DNA of 64,000 nucleotides. Source: Haematobia irritans (lineage: Eukaryota > Arthropoda > Insecta > Diptera > Muscidae). The notes under the pieces are model-generated. The model worked only from the letters and a program-made list of their open reading frames with translations, did not search any database and had not been told where the DNA came from. The stretch covers positions 72,023,551 through 72,087,550 of the forward strand of contig NC_134397.1 of assembly GCF_050003625.1 (NCBI RefSeq). The letters run 5' to 3'. A program made the position numbers and the translations under genes. Shown here one piece after another: positions 22,524-34,889 of the stretch. Position 1 is the first letter of the stretch. Each line of letters opens with the position of its first letter.

Positions 22524-23504
22524 GAAATAAAATTTTGTAAAATTTTTTGATAGAAATAAAATTTTGACAAAATTATCATTAGAAATAAAACTTTGACAAA
22601 ATTTCTATAGAAATAAAATGTTGACAAAATCTTGTGAAAAATAAAATATGACAAATTTTTCTATAGAAATAAAATTTTAACAAAATTTTCTATCGAAATA
22701 AAATGTAGAAAAAAAAATTTCTAGAAATACAATTTTGACAAAATTTTCTCCAGAAATAAAATTTAGAGAAAATTTTCTCTCAAAATAAACTGTTGACAAA
22801 ATTTTCTATAGAAATAAAATTTTGACAAAATTTTCTATAGAAATAAAATTTTGACAAATTTTTCTATAGAATTAAAATTTTGACAAAATTTTCGATAGAA
22901 ACAAAATTTTGACAAAATTTTCTAGAGAAATGAAATTTTGATAATTTTCTTTAGGAATAAAATTTTGACAAATTTTCTCTAGAAATAAAATTTATACAAA
23001 ATTTTCAATAGAAATAAAAGATTGACAAAATTTTCTATAGAAATAAAATGTTGGCAACATTTTCTATAGATATACAATTTTGACAAAATTTTCAATAGAA
23101 ATAAAATATGGACAAAATATTCTATAGAAATAAAATTTAGACAAATTTTTCTCTAGAAATACAATTTTGACAAAATTTTCCATAGAAAAAAAAATTTTGA
23201 CAAAATTTTCTATAGAGAAAAAATTTTGACAAAATTTTCTATAGAGAAAAAAATTTTGACAAAATTTTCTATAGAAATAAAATTTTGAAAACATTTTCTA
23301 TAGGAATAAAATTTTGACAAAATTTTATATACAAATAAAATTTTGACAAAATTTTCAATATAGATAAAATTTTGACAAAATTTTCTATAGAAAAAAAATT
23401 TTGACAAAATTTTCTATAGAAAAAAAATTTTGACAAAATTTTCCATTTAAATAAAAATTTGACAACATTTTCTATAGAAAAAAATTTTGAAAATTTGTAT
23501 TTTT

Positions 23505-23680
23505 GCGGTAGTTTTTTGGTAAAATTTTCTCCAAATTTCGGTAGATAAGTTTTGACTCGAATGGCTGGTTCCACTCTCCCTAGATATACGATTGTTTGCG
23601 GATTGTTGCGGCATGGTTTTAAGCTGTGATCAAAAACAACAATAATGATTGAAGAGAAACCAGCAATAACAAACAAAACG
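23505..23680 (+). repeat. Array spacer, copy 2 (short)
   Basis: Same spacer with about 38 bases missing between 'ccactctccc' and 'tagatatacg'. The deletion distinguishes this copy from the other four. Confidence 0.7.
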
Positions 23681-24472
23681 AAATAAAAATTTTCTATAAA
23701 AATAAAATGTTGGCAACATTTTCTATAGAAATAAAATTTTGACAAAATTTTCTTTAAAAATGAAATTTAGATAAAATTTTTTATGGAAATAAAATTAAGA
23801 CAAAATTTTCTGTAGAAATAAAATTTTGACAAATTTTTCTATAGAAATAAAATTTTGACAAAATTTTCTAGAGAAACAAAATTTTGACAATTTTCTTTAG
23901 AAATAAAATTTTTAAAAATTTTTCTCTAGAAAAAAAATTTAGACAAAATTTTCAATAGAAATAAAATATTAACAAAATTTTCTATAGAAGTAAAATGTTG
24001 GCAACATTTTCTATGGAAATACAATTTTGACAAAATTTTCAATAGAAATAAAATATTGACAAAGTATTTTATAGAAATAAAATGTTGACAAAATTTAGAC
24101 AAGATTTGGCAAATTTTTCTCTAGAAGTACATTTTTGACAAAATTTTCCATATTAATAAAATATTGACAATTTTTTTTTGGAAATAAAATTATGACAAAA
24201 TTTTCTATAGAAATAAAATATTGACAAAATTTTCTATAGAGAAAAAATCTTGACAAAATTTTCTATAGAGAAAAAATTTTGACAAAATTTTCTATAAAGA
24301 AGAAATTTTGACAAAATTTTCTATAGAGATAAAATTTTGACAACATTTTTTATAGAGATAAAATTTTGACAAAATTTTCTATAGAAAAAAAATTTTGACA
24401 AAATTTTCCATATAAATAAAATTTTGACAAAATTTTCCATTTAAATAAAATTTTGACAAAATTTGTATTTTT

Positions 24473-24687
24473 GCGGTAGTTTTTTTGATAAAATTTTCTC
24501 CAAATTTCGGTAGATAAGTTTTGACTCGAATGACTGGTTCCATTCTCCCAGAAATATCCAGAGATCAGAATGTCACACTCGCTACCCTAGATATACGATT
24601 GTTTGCGGAATGTTGCGGCATGGTTTTAAGCTGAGATCAAAAACAACAGTAATGATTGAAGAGAAACCAGCAATAACAAACAAAACG
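24473..24687 (+). repeat. Array spacer, copy 3
   Basis: Nearly identical to copy 1, from which it is separated by 2162 bp. Confidence 0.7.
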
Positions 24688-25753
24688 AAATAAAATTTTG
24701 TAAAATTTTTTGATAGAAATAAAATTTTGACAAAATTTTCATTAGAAATAAAATTTTGACAAAATTTCTATAGAAATAAAATGTTGACAAAATCTTGCGA
24801 AAAATAAAATTTGACAAATCTTTCTATAGAAATAAAATTTTAACAAAATTTTCTATCGAAATAAAATGTAGAAAAAAAAATTCTAGAAATACAATTTTGA
24901 CAAAATTTTCTCCAGAAATAAAATTTAGAGAAAATTTTCTCTCAAAATAAACTGTTGACAAAATTTTCTTTAAAAATAAAATTTATATAATTTTTTTTAT
25001 AGAAATAAAATTTGGACAAAATTTTCCATAGAAATAAAATTTTGACAAATTTTTCTATAGAATTACAATTTTGACAAAATTTTCGATAGAAACAAAATTT
25101 TGACAAAATTTTCTAGAGAAATGAAATTTTGATAATTTTCTTTAGAAATAAAATTTTGACAAATTTTCTCTAGAAATAAAATTTATACAAAATTTTCAAT
25201 AGAAATAAAATATTGACAAAATTTTCTATAGAAATAAAATGTTGGCAACATTTTCTATAGAAATACAATTTTGACAAAATTTTCAATAGAAATAAAATAT
25301 GGACAAAATATTTTATAGAAATAAAATTTTGAGAAAATTTTCTATAGAAATAAAATTTAGACAAGATTTTCTATAGAAATAAAATTTAGACAAATTTTTC
25401 TCTAGAAATACAATTTTGACAAAATTTTCCATATAAATAAAATATTGACAATTTTTTTTTTGGAAATAAAATTTTGACAAAATTTTCCGTAGAACAAAAA
25501 TTTTTGACAAAATTTTCTATAGAGAAAAAATTTTGACAAAATTTTCTATAGAGAAAAAAATTTTGACAAAATTTTCTATAGAAATAAAATTTTGAAAACA
25601 TTTTCTATAGGAATAAAATTTTGACAAAATTTTATATACAAATAAAATTTTGACAAAATTTTCAATATAGATAAAATTTTGACAAAATTTTCTATAGAAA
25701 AAAAATTTTGACAAAATTTTCTATAGAAACAAATTTTGAAAATTTGTATTTTT

Positions 25754-25968
25754 GCGGTAGTTTTTTGGTAAAATTTTCTCCAAATTTCGGTAGATAAGTT
25801 TTGACTCGAATGGCTGGTTCCACTCTCCCAGAAATATCCAGAGATCAGAATGTCACACTCGCTACCCTAGATATACGATTGTTTGCGGATTGTTGCGGCA
25901 TGGTTTTAAGCTGAGATCAAAAACAGCAATAATGATTGAAGAGAAACCAGCAATAACAAACAAAACGA
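25754..25968 (+). repeat. Array spacer, copy 4
   Basis: Full-length spacer, 2249 bp downstream of copy 2. Downstream array sequence continues in the same order as after copy 2 and copy 3 for part of its length. Confidence 0.7.
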
Positions 25969-27629
25969 AATAAAATTTTGTAAAATTTTTTGATAGAAAT
26001 AAAATTTTGACAAAATTTCTATAGAAAAAAAATGTAAAATGTAAAAAAAAAAAAAAAATAAAATGTAGAAAAAAAATTCTAGAAATACAATTTTGACAAA
26101 AATTTCTCCAGAAATAAAATTTAGAGAAAATTTTCTCTCCAAATAAATTGTTGACAAAATTTTCTCTCAAAATAAACTGTTGACAAAATTTTCTATAGAA
26201 ATAAAATTTTGACAAAATTTTCTTTAAAAAATAAAATTTATATAATTTTTTTTTATAGAAATAACATTTTGACAAAATTTTCTATAGAAATAAAATTTTG
26301 ACAAAATTTTCGATAGAAATAAAATTTTGACAAAATTTTCGATAGAAATAAAATTTTGACAAAATTTTCTAGAAAATAAAATTTTGACAATTTTCTTTAG
26401 AAATAAAATGTTGGCAAATTTTCCCTAGAAATAAAATTTAGAAAAAAAATTCAAAAGAAATAAAATATTGACAAAATTTTCTATAGAAATAAAATGTTGG
26501 CAAAATTTTCTATAGAAATAAAATTTAGACAAGATTTTCTATACAAATACAATTTGGACAAAATTTTCAATAGAAATAAAATATTGACATTTTTTTTTTG
26601 GAAATAAAATTTGACAAAATTTGCTATAGAAATAAAATATCGAAAAAATTTTCTATAGAAATATAATTTTGACAAAATTTTCTATAGAAATAAAATTTTG
26701 ACAAAATTTTCTATAGAAATAAAATTTTGACAAAATTTTCGATAGAAATAAAATTTTGACAAAATTTTCGATAGAAATAAAATTTTGACAATTTTCTTTA
26801 GAAATACAATTTTGGCAAATTTTCTCTAGCAATAAAATTTAGAAAAAAATTTCAAAAGAAATAAAATATTGACAAAATTTTCTATAGAAATAAAATGTTG
26901 GCAAAATTTTCTATAGAAATAAAATGTTGGCAAAATTTTCTATAGAAATAAAATTTAGACAAGATTTTCTATAGAAATACAATTTTGACAAAATTTTCAA
27001 TAGAAATAAAATATTGACAATTTTTTTTTTTGGAAATAAAATTTTGACAAAATTTGCTATAGAAATAAAATATCAACAAAATTTTCTATAGAAATATAAT
27101 TTTGACTAAATTTTCTATAGAAATAAAATTTTGACAAAATTTTCTATAGAAATAAAATATCGACAAAATTTTCTATGGAGATAAAGTTTTAACAAAATTT
27201 TCTATAGAGATAAAATTTTGACAAAATTTTCTATAGAGATAAAATTTTGACAAAATTTTCTATAGAAATAAAATTTTGACAAAATTTTCTTTAGAAATAA
27301 AATATCGACAAAATTTTCTATGGAGATAAAGTTTTGACAAAATTTTCTATAGAGATAAAATTTTGACAAAGTTTTCTATAGAGATAAAATTTTGACAAAA
27401 TTTTCTATAGATATAAAATTTTGACAAAATTTTCTATAGAGATAAAATTTTGATGAAATTTTCTATAGAGATAAAATTTTGATGAAATTTTCTATAGAGA
27501 TAAAATTTTGACAAAATTTTCTATAGAAATAAAATTTTGACAAAATTTTCCATATAAATAAAAGTTTCCATATAAATATAAATAATTTAAAATTTCTACA
27601 GAAATAAAATTTTGAAAATTTGTATTTTT

Positions 27630-27775
27630 GCGGTAGTTTTTTGGTAAAATTTTCTCCAAATTTTGGTAGATAAGTTTTGACTCGAATGGGTTGTTCCATT
27701 CTCCCAGAAATATCCAGAGATCAGAATGTCACACTCGCCACCTTAGATATACGATTGTTTGCGGATTGGTGCGGC
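27630..27775 (+). repeat. Array spacer, copy 5, leading into unique DNA
   Basis: It matches the other spacers up to 'ggtgcggcat' and then continues into sequence seen nowhere else in the window, so it marks the right border of the array and may be the ancestral spacer. Confidence 0.65.
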
Positions 27776-29775
27776 ATCTGCATTATTTTGGGTTGCCAGA
27801 TGATGGTTACCGAAACCCGGGACAACCAAAAAGAGTTGCCCATATTTTATTACTTGGCATTTCTTTTGGTAAATTCGCATAAACGCCACGTAATGGTATC
27901 GGCCATTATGTTCAGTTTTCGAGTTGAAAATCGCTTTATGTTCGCGATTACTTTTTCTGAAACAATCAAAATTATAAATGAAAACAAATATATTCCTGTT
28001 AAATCTTAATCAAATCTAGACGAAAATGACAATGCGTATCAATTGAGTTAACATATTTGCTTTTATATTGGAGCTTCTGAAATTTCTCCCATGATGACAG
28101 CGATGATTTTACATCAATCGGCGATAGTTTATTAAAATTTGTTTCTTAAAAGTCAAAAGCCTAAGCGCATAATTACTGGAATATCACTATAGGGCTATAG
28201 TTTTAACATCCTTTTCACTTGGCAATCCAGGCCATTGTAGCTTGAGCTGTGGATAACGCTATGGTAATCAAACATTAGCTGATACTATTGTAGTGCCTTT
28301 CGACGCTTTGATTTTTTGTACCTTGAATTTTGAAAAATGACGGTACTTCTTGGAATTCCTTAGAATTCTTGGAATTCGTTGAGGAATTGAAATTGCGGGA
28401 TTTTTTGGCAAATTTTGTGAAAGATTCGGGACACTTCCTGGAGAAGAAATTCTGGGGCGATCCAGGCGAATACCGGTCATCTGGCAAGCCTGCCCCTATT
28501 ATTCTTTCATGGTTTATGTTTCCTTTCATTCTCCGAACATCTTCCATCTTATCGCAGTTAAGGCGGCTTCCGTTTTTTTTAACCTCTTTAGGTCTCAAGT
28601 TCTTCATTGCCTCAGTTATGCCAAGACAACATGTCGGTTGGACCAGTTTAACATTTCTATTTTCCCTATCATCATCCGATCATCCGATAAATGGGTCTGA
28701 TTTGTCAAATTTGTCATTCAACTCGATTTTGGAAATAAAATTCAACAAAAACAAAAAGAGACCACACAAAAGAATAAACCCATCACTAAAGTAACGTTTC
28801 TAGTCCAATGTACAATTGGCATTCCGATGGCTCTAGACCCCCTTCTAAATTAATCACTTCCGATATGAGGAAAAACCGATTCACTAGAGTATTTTTAGTA
28901 GCCGATTAACAACAACAACAAAAACAAACTAACTAAACAAAAACAAAACAAAACAGAATTGCATCAACGGAGGAATTTAGTGAATGCGATGCTAAAATTA
29001 TATTCTCGCCCAAAGACCAAAAAATAATCAATTGAACAAAAAAGGTAAAATTTTGTAACAAAAGATCACCACAACCATCGAGCAAAAAAAAAAAACGAAA
29101 GAAATAAGAATAAAACAAAATCACAAATCTAATAAAACAATAAAGAAAATTCAAAGAATAAAGTTGAACAGAAAACAAAACAAAAAAAAAGAAACCGAAA
29201 ACATTTTAGATTTAATCACTACAGCCATTCGTAATGAAAGCCAAGAGACATTTATAAAGTCTGCGCATCGAAATATTTGCTACAAGAGATTTCTTACTCA
29301 AATAAATAGCCAACAAATGCAACATGTGGTGGCATGGGCCAATAAAGAAGAATAAGAAGAGAAGTGAAGCCTCCCTTCCCATCTTGTAGCCAAAGTTTCG
29401 CAACTACTTTGTGCCACCATTTATCATACTCACTAATGCGACAGACAAAACACAACAAGAGCTGGTCAGTCAGTGGCTGCCATGCTCGTAAGCCTATGAG
29501 TGCTGATATGATCATTTGTTGGTGATGAATACATCCATCATTATCATTCGGAATAGGCCATCCTTGATGTTGATTTATATGCATCTCAACAAATTATTCC
29601 CTTCATGATTACACGAATGCATTGAAAATTGCTCGAGAGTATGAATGTGAATGGAGGCACCATATATAGCTCTGCATTTCATATAAAATTGGCGGGTATA
29701 ATAACCATTATATTCTTATGCATAATATAAAAAGGCAAATTATTAAATTGTTTTAAATAATTTAGGGGTTGGAAC
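27776..29775. other. Low-repeat interval, no gene recognised
   Basis: Apart from A-rich stretches (28905-29200) this 2 kb shows none of the dispersed families. Several ORFs of 60 to 154 codons exist (the longest 28330-28794, plus strand, 154 codons) but they resemble no family I recognise and overlap on both strands. It could contain untranslated exons or control DNA of a neighbouring gene. Confidence 0.4.
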
Positions 29776-31879
29776 CAGGGCTGTGGAGCCGGAGTCGGAG
29801 TCTAAAGATTTTGCTGGAGCCGGAGTCGTAAAATTTTTGCTCGACTCCGACTCCGGCTAAACCAAATTTTTTAAAACACTTCACATTTTTGTAACTAGGC
29901 AAGTTTTACGCAAATTAGTTTCCATTGCGTTATTCATTCGATCAATGTACAGCATGATTGTAAATGAATTTATTTAAAATATTTCGAACAATCGAAATTA
30001 TTTTGTTTTTTAACTTTATTTTAAGGCCATATACATAACATATGTGGAATATTGACAGAAAATTTTTTCAAAGTAGTTTTTTATAGAAAATTTTGTCAAA
30101 ATGTTATTTCTATAAAAAGTTTTGTCAAAATTTTATTTCTATAGCAAATTTTGTCAAAATTTTATTTCTATAAAAAATTTATTCAAAATTTTATTACTAT
30201 AGAAATTTTTTTTTTATACAAAATTTGGTCAAAATTTTATATCTATAGAAACTTGAGTCAAAATTTTGTTTCTATAGAATATTTTGCAAAATTTTATTTC
30301 TATAGAAAATTTTGCAAAATTTTATTTGTTACACAAAAATTTTTTCAAAATTTTATTTCTATTGATAATTTTATTTCTATAAAAATTTAAGTCAAAATTT
30401 TATTTATATAGAAAATTTTGCCAAAATGTTATAGTAATAGATTTTTTATTAGAAAATTTGGTCAAAATTTTATTTCTATAGAAAATTTTGCTAAAATTTT
30501 ATAGTAATAGATTTTTTTATTAGAAAATTTGGTAAAAATTTTATTTCTATAGAAAATTTTGTCAAAATTTTATTTCTATAGAAAATTTAGTCAAAATTTT
30601 GTTTCTGTAGAATATTTTGCAGAATTTTATTTACTACACAAAAATTTTTCTAAAATTGTATTTTTATTGATAATTTTTCCAAAATTTTATTTCTATAAGA
30701 AAAAATTGTCAAATTTTATTTCTATAGCAAATTTTCTCAATTTTTTTTTCTTACTGATGCTCACTGATACTCAATGCTATAAAAAATGTATTCGAAATTT
30801 TATTACTATAGAAATATTTTTTTCTATATAAAATTTAGTCAAACTTTTATTTCTATAGAAAATTTAGTCAAAATTTTGTTTCTATAGAATATTTTGCAAA
30901 ATTTCATTTCTATAGAAAATTTTGCAAAATTTTGTTTGCTACACAATTTTTTTTTAAATTGTATTTCCATTGATAATTTTTTCAAACTTTTATTTCTATA
31001 AAAAATTTTGCAAAATTTTGTTTCTATAAAAATTTTATTCAAAATTTTATTTCTATATATTTGGTCAAAATTTGATTTCTATAGAAAATTTTGCCAACAT
31101 TTTATTTCTATAGAAAATTTAGTCAAAATTTTGTTTCTGTAGAAAATTTTGTAAAATTTTTTTTCTATATAAAATTTTGCAAAATTTTATTTACGAGACA
31201 AACATTTTTCCAAAATTGTATGCTCACTGATACTCACTGCTAAGACGAAAACTTGTAGAAATGACTCAAATTTTAAAATTTTTCAATAAATGAATCATAA
31301 ATGCATTTTTGCGAAATTGTCTAAACAATTATAAATATTTCCCAAATATTTCCCGCATTTTTATTTTCCTTGCATTTTTATTTTTTTTTTGTTAAAATTG
31401 TGTTATGTCCCATAACTTTAGATTTAAATTTTAAGTACATAGAATTTGTAGAAGTAATACAATTTTGTCTAAATCGATTCAGATTCAAAATCATGCATAT
31501 GGGAATATAAACCTTTATATAGCTCGCAACAAATTTAAACGATTTGAGATAGCATCAATAATTTTGGTCCACAAATACATACACTGTTGGTATCTTCTCA
31601 TATTATGATGGGTATTTATATCATTATTTTATTTATTAAACATTGCCCTAAATTTGAAATATGGACTTCAATTGGCATCTAATGTTAAATTAAGACCTTT
31701 TTTTGCACACATAAATAAATACGTTACTTTATATTGATCCACTTACGGTACCCCCACAATAGTACTACAAATTAGTGGTATTAAAATGAGATTTAGTTAT
31801 ATTACCCGGAGTCGGAGTCGAGCTGATGAAAAATGCTGGAGTCGGAGTCGAGCAAAATTGGCTCGATTCCACAGCCCTG
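29776..31879. mobile_element. TIR element with GGAGTCGGAGTCG ends holding a 29-bp array
   Basis: Left end CAGGGCTGTGGAGCCGGAGT and right end (reversed) CAGGGCTGTGGAATCGAGCC are inverted, and further copies of GGAGTCGGAGTCGAG lie just inside both ends. CAG-type ends suggest hAT, but no 8-bp target duplication is visible (flanks gttggaac and atacaggg). The interior is mostly a reversed 29-bp array. There is no transposase. Confidence 0.55.
30060..31235 (-). repeat. 29-bp tandem array, reversed block
   Basis: The unit is the reverse complement of that in the main array (AAAATTTTGTCAAAATTTTA + tttctatag). It is more diverged and contains 'gctcactgatactca' interruptions at about 30760 and 31223. 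Confidence 0.85.
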
Positions 31880-33208
31880 ATACAGGGTACAATAAGTTTA
31901 TGCATTTGTACGTAACGCCAAGAAGGAAAAGTCTGAGACCCATCGTTTAGTATACCGATCGTCTTAGAATTAAATTCTGAATCTGTCTGTCTGTCTGTTC
32001 ATGTATTTTTGTGTGCAAAGTACAGGTCGCAGTTTAAGTCCGATCGTCCTCAAATTTGGCATAGGGTGGTTTTTTGGGACAGAGACAATCGCTATTGATT
32101 TTGGAAAAAAATCTGTTCAGATTTAAATATAGCTGCCATATATATTTATCCCCGATGTGGTCATAGTTGGCGTGTTTATCAACCGATTTTCTTCAAATTC
32201 CGTACATTAGAATATTTTATGAGTCTGGAAAAACTTGCAAAATATCAGCCAAATCGGTTCAGATTTAGATATAGCATCCATATATATCTTTCGTCCGATT
32301 TGAACTTATATGACCACAGAGGCCAAAGTTTACTACCGATTTTCGTGAAATTTTTCGTGAATTGAGCAGTATTGATATTCTACCAATGCTAGGTATATTT
32401 GATTTAAGTCGGTTCAGATTTAGATATAGCTCCCATATATATTTTTCGTTCGATTTGCACTTATATCGCCTCAAAAGCCAGAGTTTTGCCCGGGCATGCT
32501 TCAAATTTTGCACAAGGAGTACGGTTAATAGTATAATAGTACGTTTAATAGTATAATAGTACGTTTAATAGTACCAAATTTGGTTGAAATCGGTCCAGAT
32601 TTAGATATAGCCCTCATATATATCTTTCGCCTCAAAAGCCAGAGTTTTGCCTTGGCATGCTTCAAATTTTGCACAAGGAGTACATTTAATAGTATTGGTA
32701 AGTGTACCAAATTTGTTTGAAATCGGTTCAGATTTAGATATAGCTCTCATATATATCTTTCGCCCGATTTGCACTTATATGGCCTCAAAAGTCAGAGTTT
32801 TGCCGTGATTTGCTTCAAATTTTGCACGAGAGGTACGTTTGATGGTATCGTTATGTGTGCCAAATTGGTTTGAAATCGGTTCAGATTTAGATATAGCTTT
32901 CATATATATCTTTCGTCCGATTTGAAAGTATATCCCCTCAAAAGCCAGAGTATTTTCCTGACATGCTGTACATTTTGCACAATAGGTACGTTTTATAGTA
33001 TCGTTAATTGTGCCATATTTGGTTGAAATTGGTAAAGATTTAGATATAGCTCCCATATATATCTTTCGCCCGATTTACACTCATATGACAACGGAGGCCA
33101 AAGTTATACTCCCAATTACATGAAATTTTGCAGAGATTGCAGAATTATTATTCTAACTATGCATGTCAAATTTGGTCAAAATCGGTACAGATTTAGATAC
33201 AGCTTCCA

Positions 33209-33475
33209 CACACAAAAATTTTTTTTTCGGATTCAATCACGAAATTAATTGATCCAATTAATTTTTTAATTGAAATGTCTTCAATCACAGAAATGATAGT
33301 ATCAATTAAAAAAATAATTGATCCAATTAAATATTTAATTGATACTATTAATTTGTGTGATTGATTTGTATTTCAATTAAAAATTTTTTTGAATCAATTA
33401 AATTTTTAATTGAATATTTTTTAAAACTCAATTAAGATTTTAATTGGAAACATTTTCGTGAAATTTTTTTCTGTG
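33209..33475. mobile_element. MITE family F, copy 1, CA target
   Basis: Ends CACACAAAAATT and TTTTTTTCTGTG with CA on both sides (33207-33208, 33476-33477). The 267-bp interior is dense in AATTAA/TTAATT words and can fold on itself. The uninterrupted host sequence is visible in the paralogue around 35385. Confidence 0.7.
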
Positions 33476-33751
33476 CATGTATGTGTATGCCAGAGTTGGG
33501 GAAATATGGATGAATTTTTCATATTTTAATCCCATTTTTAATGGCATTTTCCTCCAATTGACTTAATAGTTTCTACAGAGAATGTATTTAATTCGCTATT
33601 TAACATAAGTGTGGCAAGTGTGATCTAATTTGGTTCAGATTTCAATAAATCCTCAATATTGTTGTTCTTCCGGTTTATACAAATATGGCCAAAATACCCA
33701 CATTTTACACAAAATTATGTGACGATTTCCCAATATCGTAATCATATCCTA

Positions 33752-34045
33752 CATACAAAAAAATTTTTTTTTCTGATTCAATCACGAAATTAATGAAATG
33801 TCTTCAATCACAGAAATGATAGTATCAATTAAAAAGTTAATTGATCAAATTTAAAAATTAATTGAAGGTCAATTAAAAAATTAATTGATCCAATTAGAAA
33901 ATTAATTGATACTATTAATTTTTGTGATTGATTTTTGTTTCAATTAAAATTAAATTTGTTGAAACAATTAAAATTTTAATTGAATATTTTTTAAAACTCA
34001 ATTAGAATTTTAATTGGAAAAATTTTCGTGGAATTTTTTTTTGTG
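33752..34045. mobile_element. MITE family F, copy 2, TA target
   Basis: Ends CATACAAAAAAA and TTTTTTTTTGTG with TA on both sides (33750-33751, 34046-34047). The paralogue at 35165-35180 has the same flanking bases without the insertion (cagtgtgtaggat). Confidence 0.75.
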
Positions 34046-34330
34046 TACACACTGTGATGCCAGACTTTCCAAAGAATGGTTGAGTTTTAAATAAGGCTCC
34101 GACTTGTGGAAATATAGCCCGACTTGGCCAAATAATATATCATAACCCACAATAGACCACATATCTTCAAACCGGTTAAGATATAGATATTTGAATATGG
34201 GAATATAAAACTTCATAATTAATAACTCCAAACAAATTTGAAGGAGTTGAGATGGTAAATGTTGGTGTACATAGTGGTGAAGGGTATAATATAGTCGGCC
34301 CCGCCCTACTTTAGACTTTCCTTACTTGTT

Positions 34331-34889
34331 TTTTTATTAATTTTCCATTTTTAAAAAGATGCTGCTGCTTCAGTTTGAATGATAGTTGTTTGCTTGTGTT
34401 TGTAACATATATGGCTTCTGTTATACCGGCCTGGAGATAAAAGTTTGAGAACCATTGGGGGAGGATTGATTGACAGTTAGTTGTTTAAGTGGAGTGTGGA
34501 GGTGTTCAATGATTAAGCTTCAGGGTGTCTAAGCTTTAAGACGTTTCATGGTATACGATATCAATTGAAAGGAAATTTTTCGTAGATTTTGCCAATCTTG
34601 TTTTTATTTTTATTTTTATGTTTATTGTTTATTTATAATTTTTCATAACAATATGCCATTTCTGCTTAAGGTGAGTATTATGTTCGTTATTTTTTTTTTC
34701 ATCAAAACACTAAATTAAAAGTGAAAAAATATATATGTGAAGACGATTGCATTTTTATCAAATCTTGTCAAATATTTCTAAATGAATTGTTTAAAAAAAA
34801 GTAATCGTTGAAAATTAGCTGAGAACTATTGGGAGAGAACAATGAATGTGTTAGGGTGAGTGTGAAGGAGTTTGATTAATTAAAGAAGA
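34331..34889. other. Spacer of the inverted DINE pair
   Basis: About 560 bp of AT-rich non-repetitive sequence. No gene was recognised. Confidence 0.5.

Larger units (their letters stand above)
19895..27629 (+). repeat. 7.7-kb 29-bp tandem array with higher-order structure
   Basis: More than 200 copies of a 29-bp unit (GACAAAATTTTCTATAGAAA + taaaatttt) run almost without break. Recurrent variants (GAGAAAAAA for GAAATAAAA, GTTGGCAACATT) occur in matching order in different parts. Five copies of a ~215-bp non-29-bp spacer start at 22311, 23505, 24473, 25754 and 27630. Spacers one and three are 2162 bp apart and two and four 2249 bp apart, so a segment of about 2.2 kb has been duplicated. One MITE (20222-20714) interrupts the array. 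The long minus-strand ORFs are periodic artefacts (29 bp is not a multiple of three). Confidence 0.9.
31880..34330 (-). repeat. DINE-like repeat, type A, reversed
   Basis: It runs from the 3' side (CTGTCTGTCTGTCTGTTCATG at 31980-32002) through seven or more 150-bp units to the 5' hairpin (GTCGGCCCCGCCC) at about 34290-34310. Two family F MITEs are inserted in it. Together with the next element it forms a head-to-head inverted pair. Confidence 0.75.

Noticed and set aside
19895..27629. Regular short repeats of about 29 bp resembling a CRISPR array
   Set aside because: The units are contiguous, without unique spacers, diverged from each other, and lie in a fly-type nuclear genome.
20161..27699. 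Many minus-strand ORFs with F/Y/K/N-rich sequence such as SKFYFYRKFCQNFISIENF
   Set aside because: They are translations of the 29-bp tandem unit. Three units (87 bp) give a 29-residue repeat in all frames; the frames carry no start context, no domain and no codon bias.
28330..28794. 154-codon ORF in repeat-poor DNA
   Set aside because: No recognisable motif, overlapping ORFs on both strands and no codon bias like that of actin; not strong enough for a gene call.
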